DNA from: Pseudidiomarina gelatinasegens
GTDB taxonomy: Bacteria > Pseudomonadota > Gammaproteobacteria > Enterobacterales > Alteromonadaceae
Direction: 5' to 3'
Length of the DNA stretch: 64,000 nt
Assembly (NCBI RefSeq): GCF_004025325.1
Contig: NZ_RSFE01000006.1
Location: forward strand, 80,581 to 144,580
The translations under genes and the position numbers were made by a program. This document shows, in pieces, positions 63,679 through 64,000 of the stretch. Below the pieces are notes generated by a model. The model saw only the letters and a program-made list of their open reading frames with translations. It made no database searches and was not told the origin of the DNA. Positions within the stretch are counted from its first letter, which is position 1; the number at the start of each line of letters is the position of its first letter.

Positions 63679-63691
63679 CTCGTCGTATTTA

Positions 63692-63810
63692 AAGCCTGGC
63701 GGTGTCCTACTCTCACATGGGGAAGCCCCACACTACCATCGGCGCTGAAGCGTTTCACTACTGAGTTCGGAATGGATCAGGTGGTTCCACTTCGCTATGG
63801 CCGCCAGGCA
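63692..63810 (-). rRNA. rrf: 5S ribosomal RNA
   Basis: The minus strand begins TGCCTGGCGGCCATAGCG and contains CCGAACTCAGTAGTGAAACG and CGATGGTAGTGTGGGG, ending GGACACCGCCAGGC. The ends pair as the 5S helix I. Length is about 118 nt; the exact ends are uncertain by a few bases. Confidence 0.96.
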
Positions 63811-63941
63811 AAACTGTTAAACAATATAAACGCGCTGATTGTTAGCTTTCTAAAGCAATGCACCACTCTACATGAGTCGTTATTTGATAAAGTCATTCGA
63901 ACTTGTATTCGGCTTACAGCCCTAAACACCTTCGGTGTTGT

Positions 63942-64000
63942 ATGGTTAAGCCTCACGGGCAATTAGTACGGGTTAGCTCAACGCATTACTACGCTTCCAC
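63942..64000 (-). rRNA. rrl: 23S ribosomal RNA, 3' end only
   Basis: The minus strand reads GTTGAGCTAACCCGTACTAA and then CCGTGAGGCTTAACCATA, the conserved 3' end of bacterial 23S rRNA. The gene continues beyond the right edge. The 131-nt spacer to the 5S gene holds a small hairpin (AACACC-TTCG-GTGTT) and no tRNA. Confidence 0.94.

Noticed and set aside
63811..63941. tRNA gene in the 23S-5S spacer
   Set aside because: No cloverleaf or tRNA consensus is visible on either strand; only a small hairpin is present.

Overview
The window comes from the chromosome of a marine-type gammaproteobacterium. Moderate GC, the gene order lptM-lysA-dapF-DUF484-xerC-yigB-uvrD next to cyaY-hemCDXY, an FNR-type regulator and a quinol-linked NO reductase fit the Alteromonadales, most probably the Idiomarinaceae (inference from gene content; no search was run). 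No phage, transposase, CRISPR array or tRNA gene was seen.

Layout. (1) 1-3250: a DsbD/ScsB-like thiol transporter cut by the left edge, a small unknown membrane protein, a short-chain dehydrogenase and a GDT1-type metal exporter. (2) 3300-8113: a compact envelope module made of an exported tetrapeptide-repeat protein, an outer-membrane barrel, a divergent secreted subtilase, an ECF sigma factor with its anti-sigma factor, and a lipoprotein. Three transcription units in it share the motif GGAAT[A/T]-N15/16-CGTTA, which I read as the promoter of this sigma factor. (3) 8129-30575: an anoxia, nitrate and NO block with fnr, a hemerythrin-type NO/iron-sulfur repair protein, norR, a DUF454 protein, nnrS, ubiV/ubiU/ubiT (oxygen-independent ubiquinone synthesis), hemN, nrdD/nrdG, quinol NO reductase, a permease, narX, narK, narL, a TPP decarboxylase, trhP and a ferredoxin.

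The control sites of region 3 are readable. Both the NO reductase gene and the hemerythrin gene have a sigma-54 promoter (TGGCAY-N5-TTGC) preceded by three GGT-N7-ACC-like NorR sites with the same 18/25-nt start-to-start spacing. FNR boxes and NarL-type heptamers (TACYYMT) lie before fnr, hemN and nrdG. Two NrdR-like boxes 31 nt apart precede nrdG.

(4) 30572-45974: a threonine-aldolase-like enzyme, katG, a LysR regulator divergent from a glutaryl-CoA dehydrogenase/E1 alpha-beta fusion/acyltransferase cluster, a Vgb-like/unknown ATPase-like/MscS cluster, LysE, RecQ and RarD. (5) 45950-57248: housekeeping DNA-repair, lysine/DAP and haem operons. (6) 57278-63337: YceI with cytochrome b561, a Crp/Fnr regulator, and an operon of a DUF3494 ice-binding-like lipoprotein with a double-OmpA-domain protein. 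(7) 63652-64000: the 3' end of an rRNA operon on the minus strand (23S end, 5S, terminator).

A family of palindromic repeats built on CGTTATTCGT / ACGAATAACG recurs between genes and in places supplies the last codons and stop of a gene.
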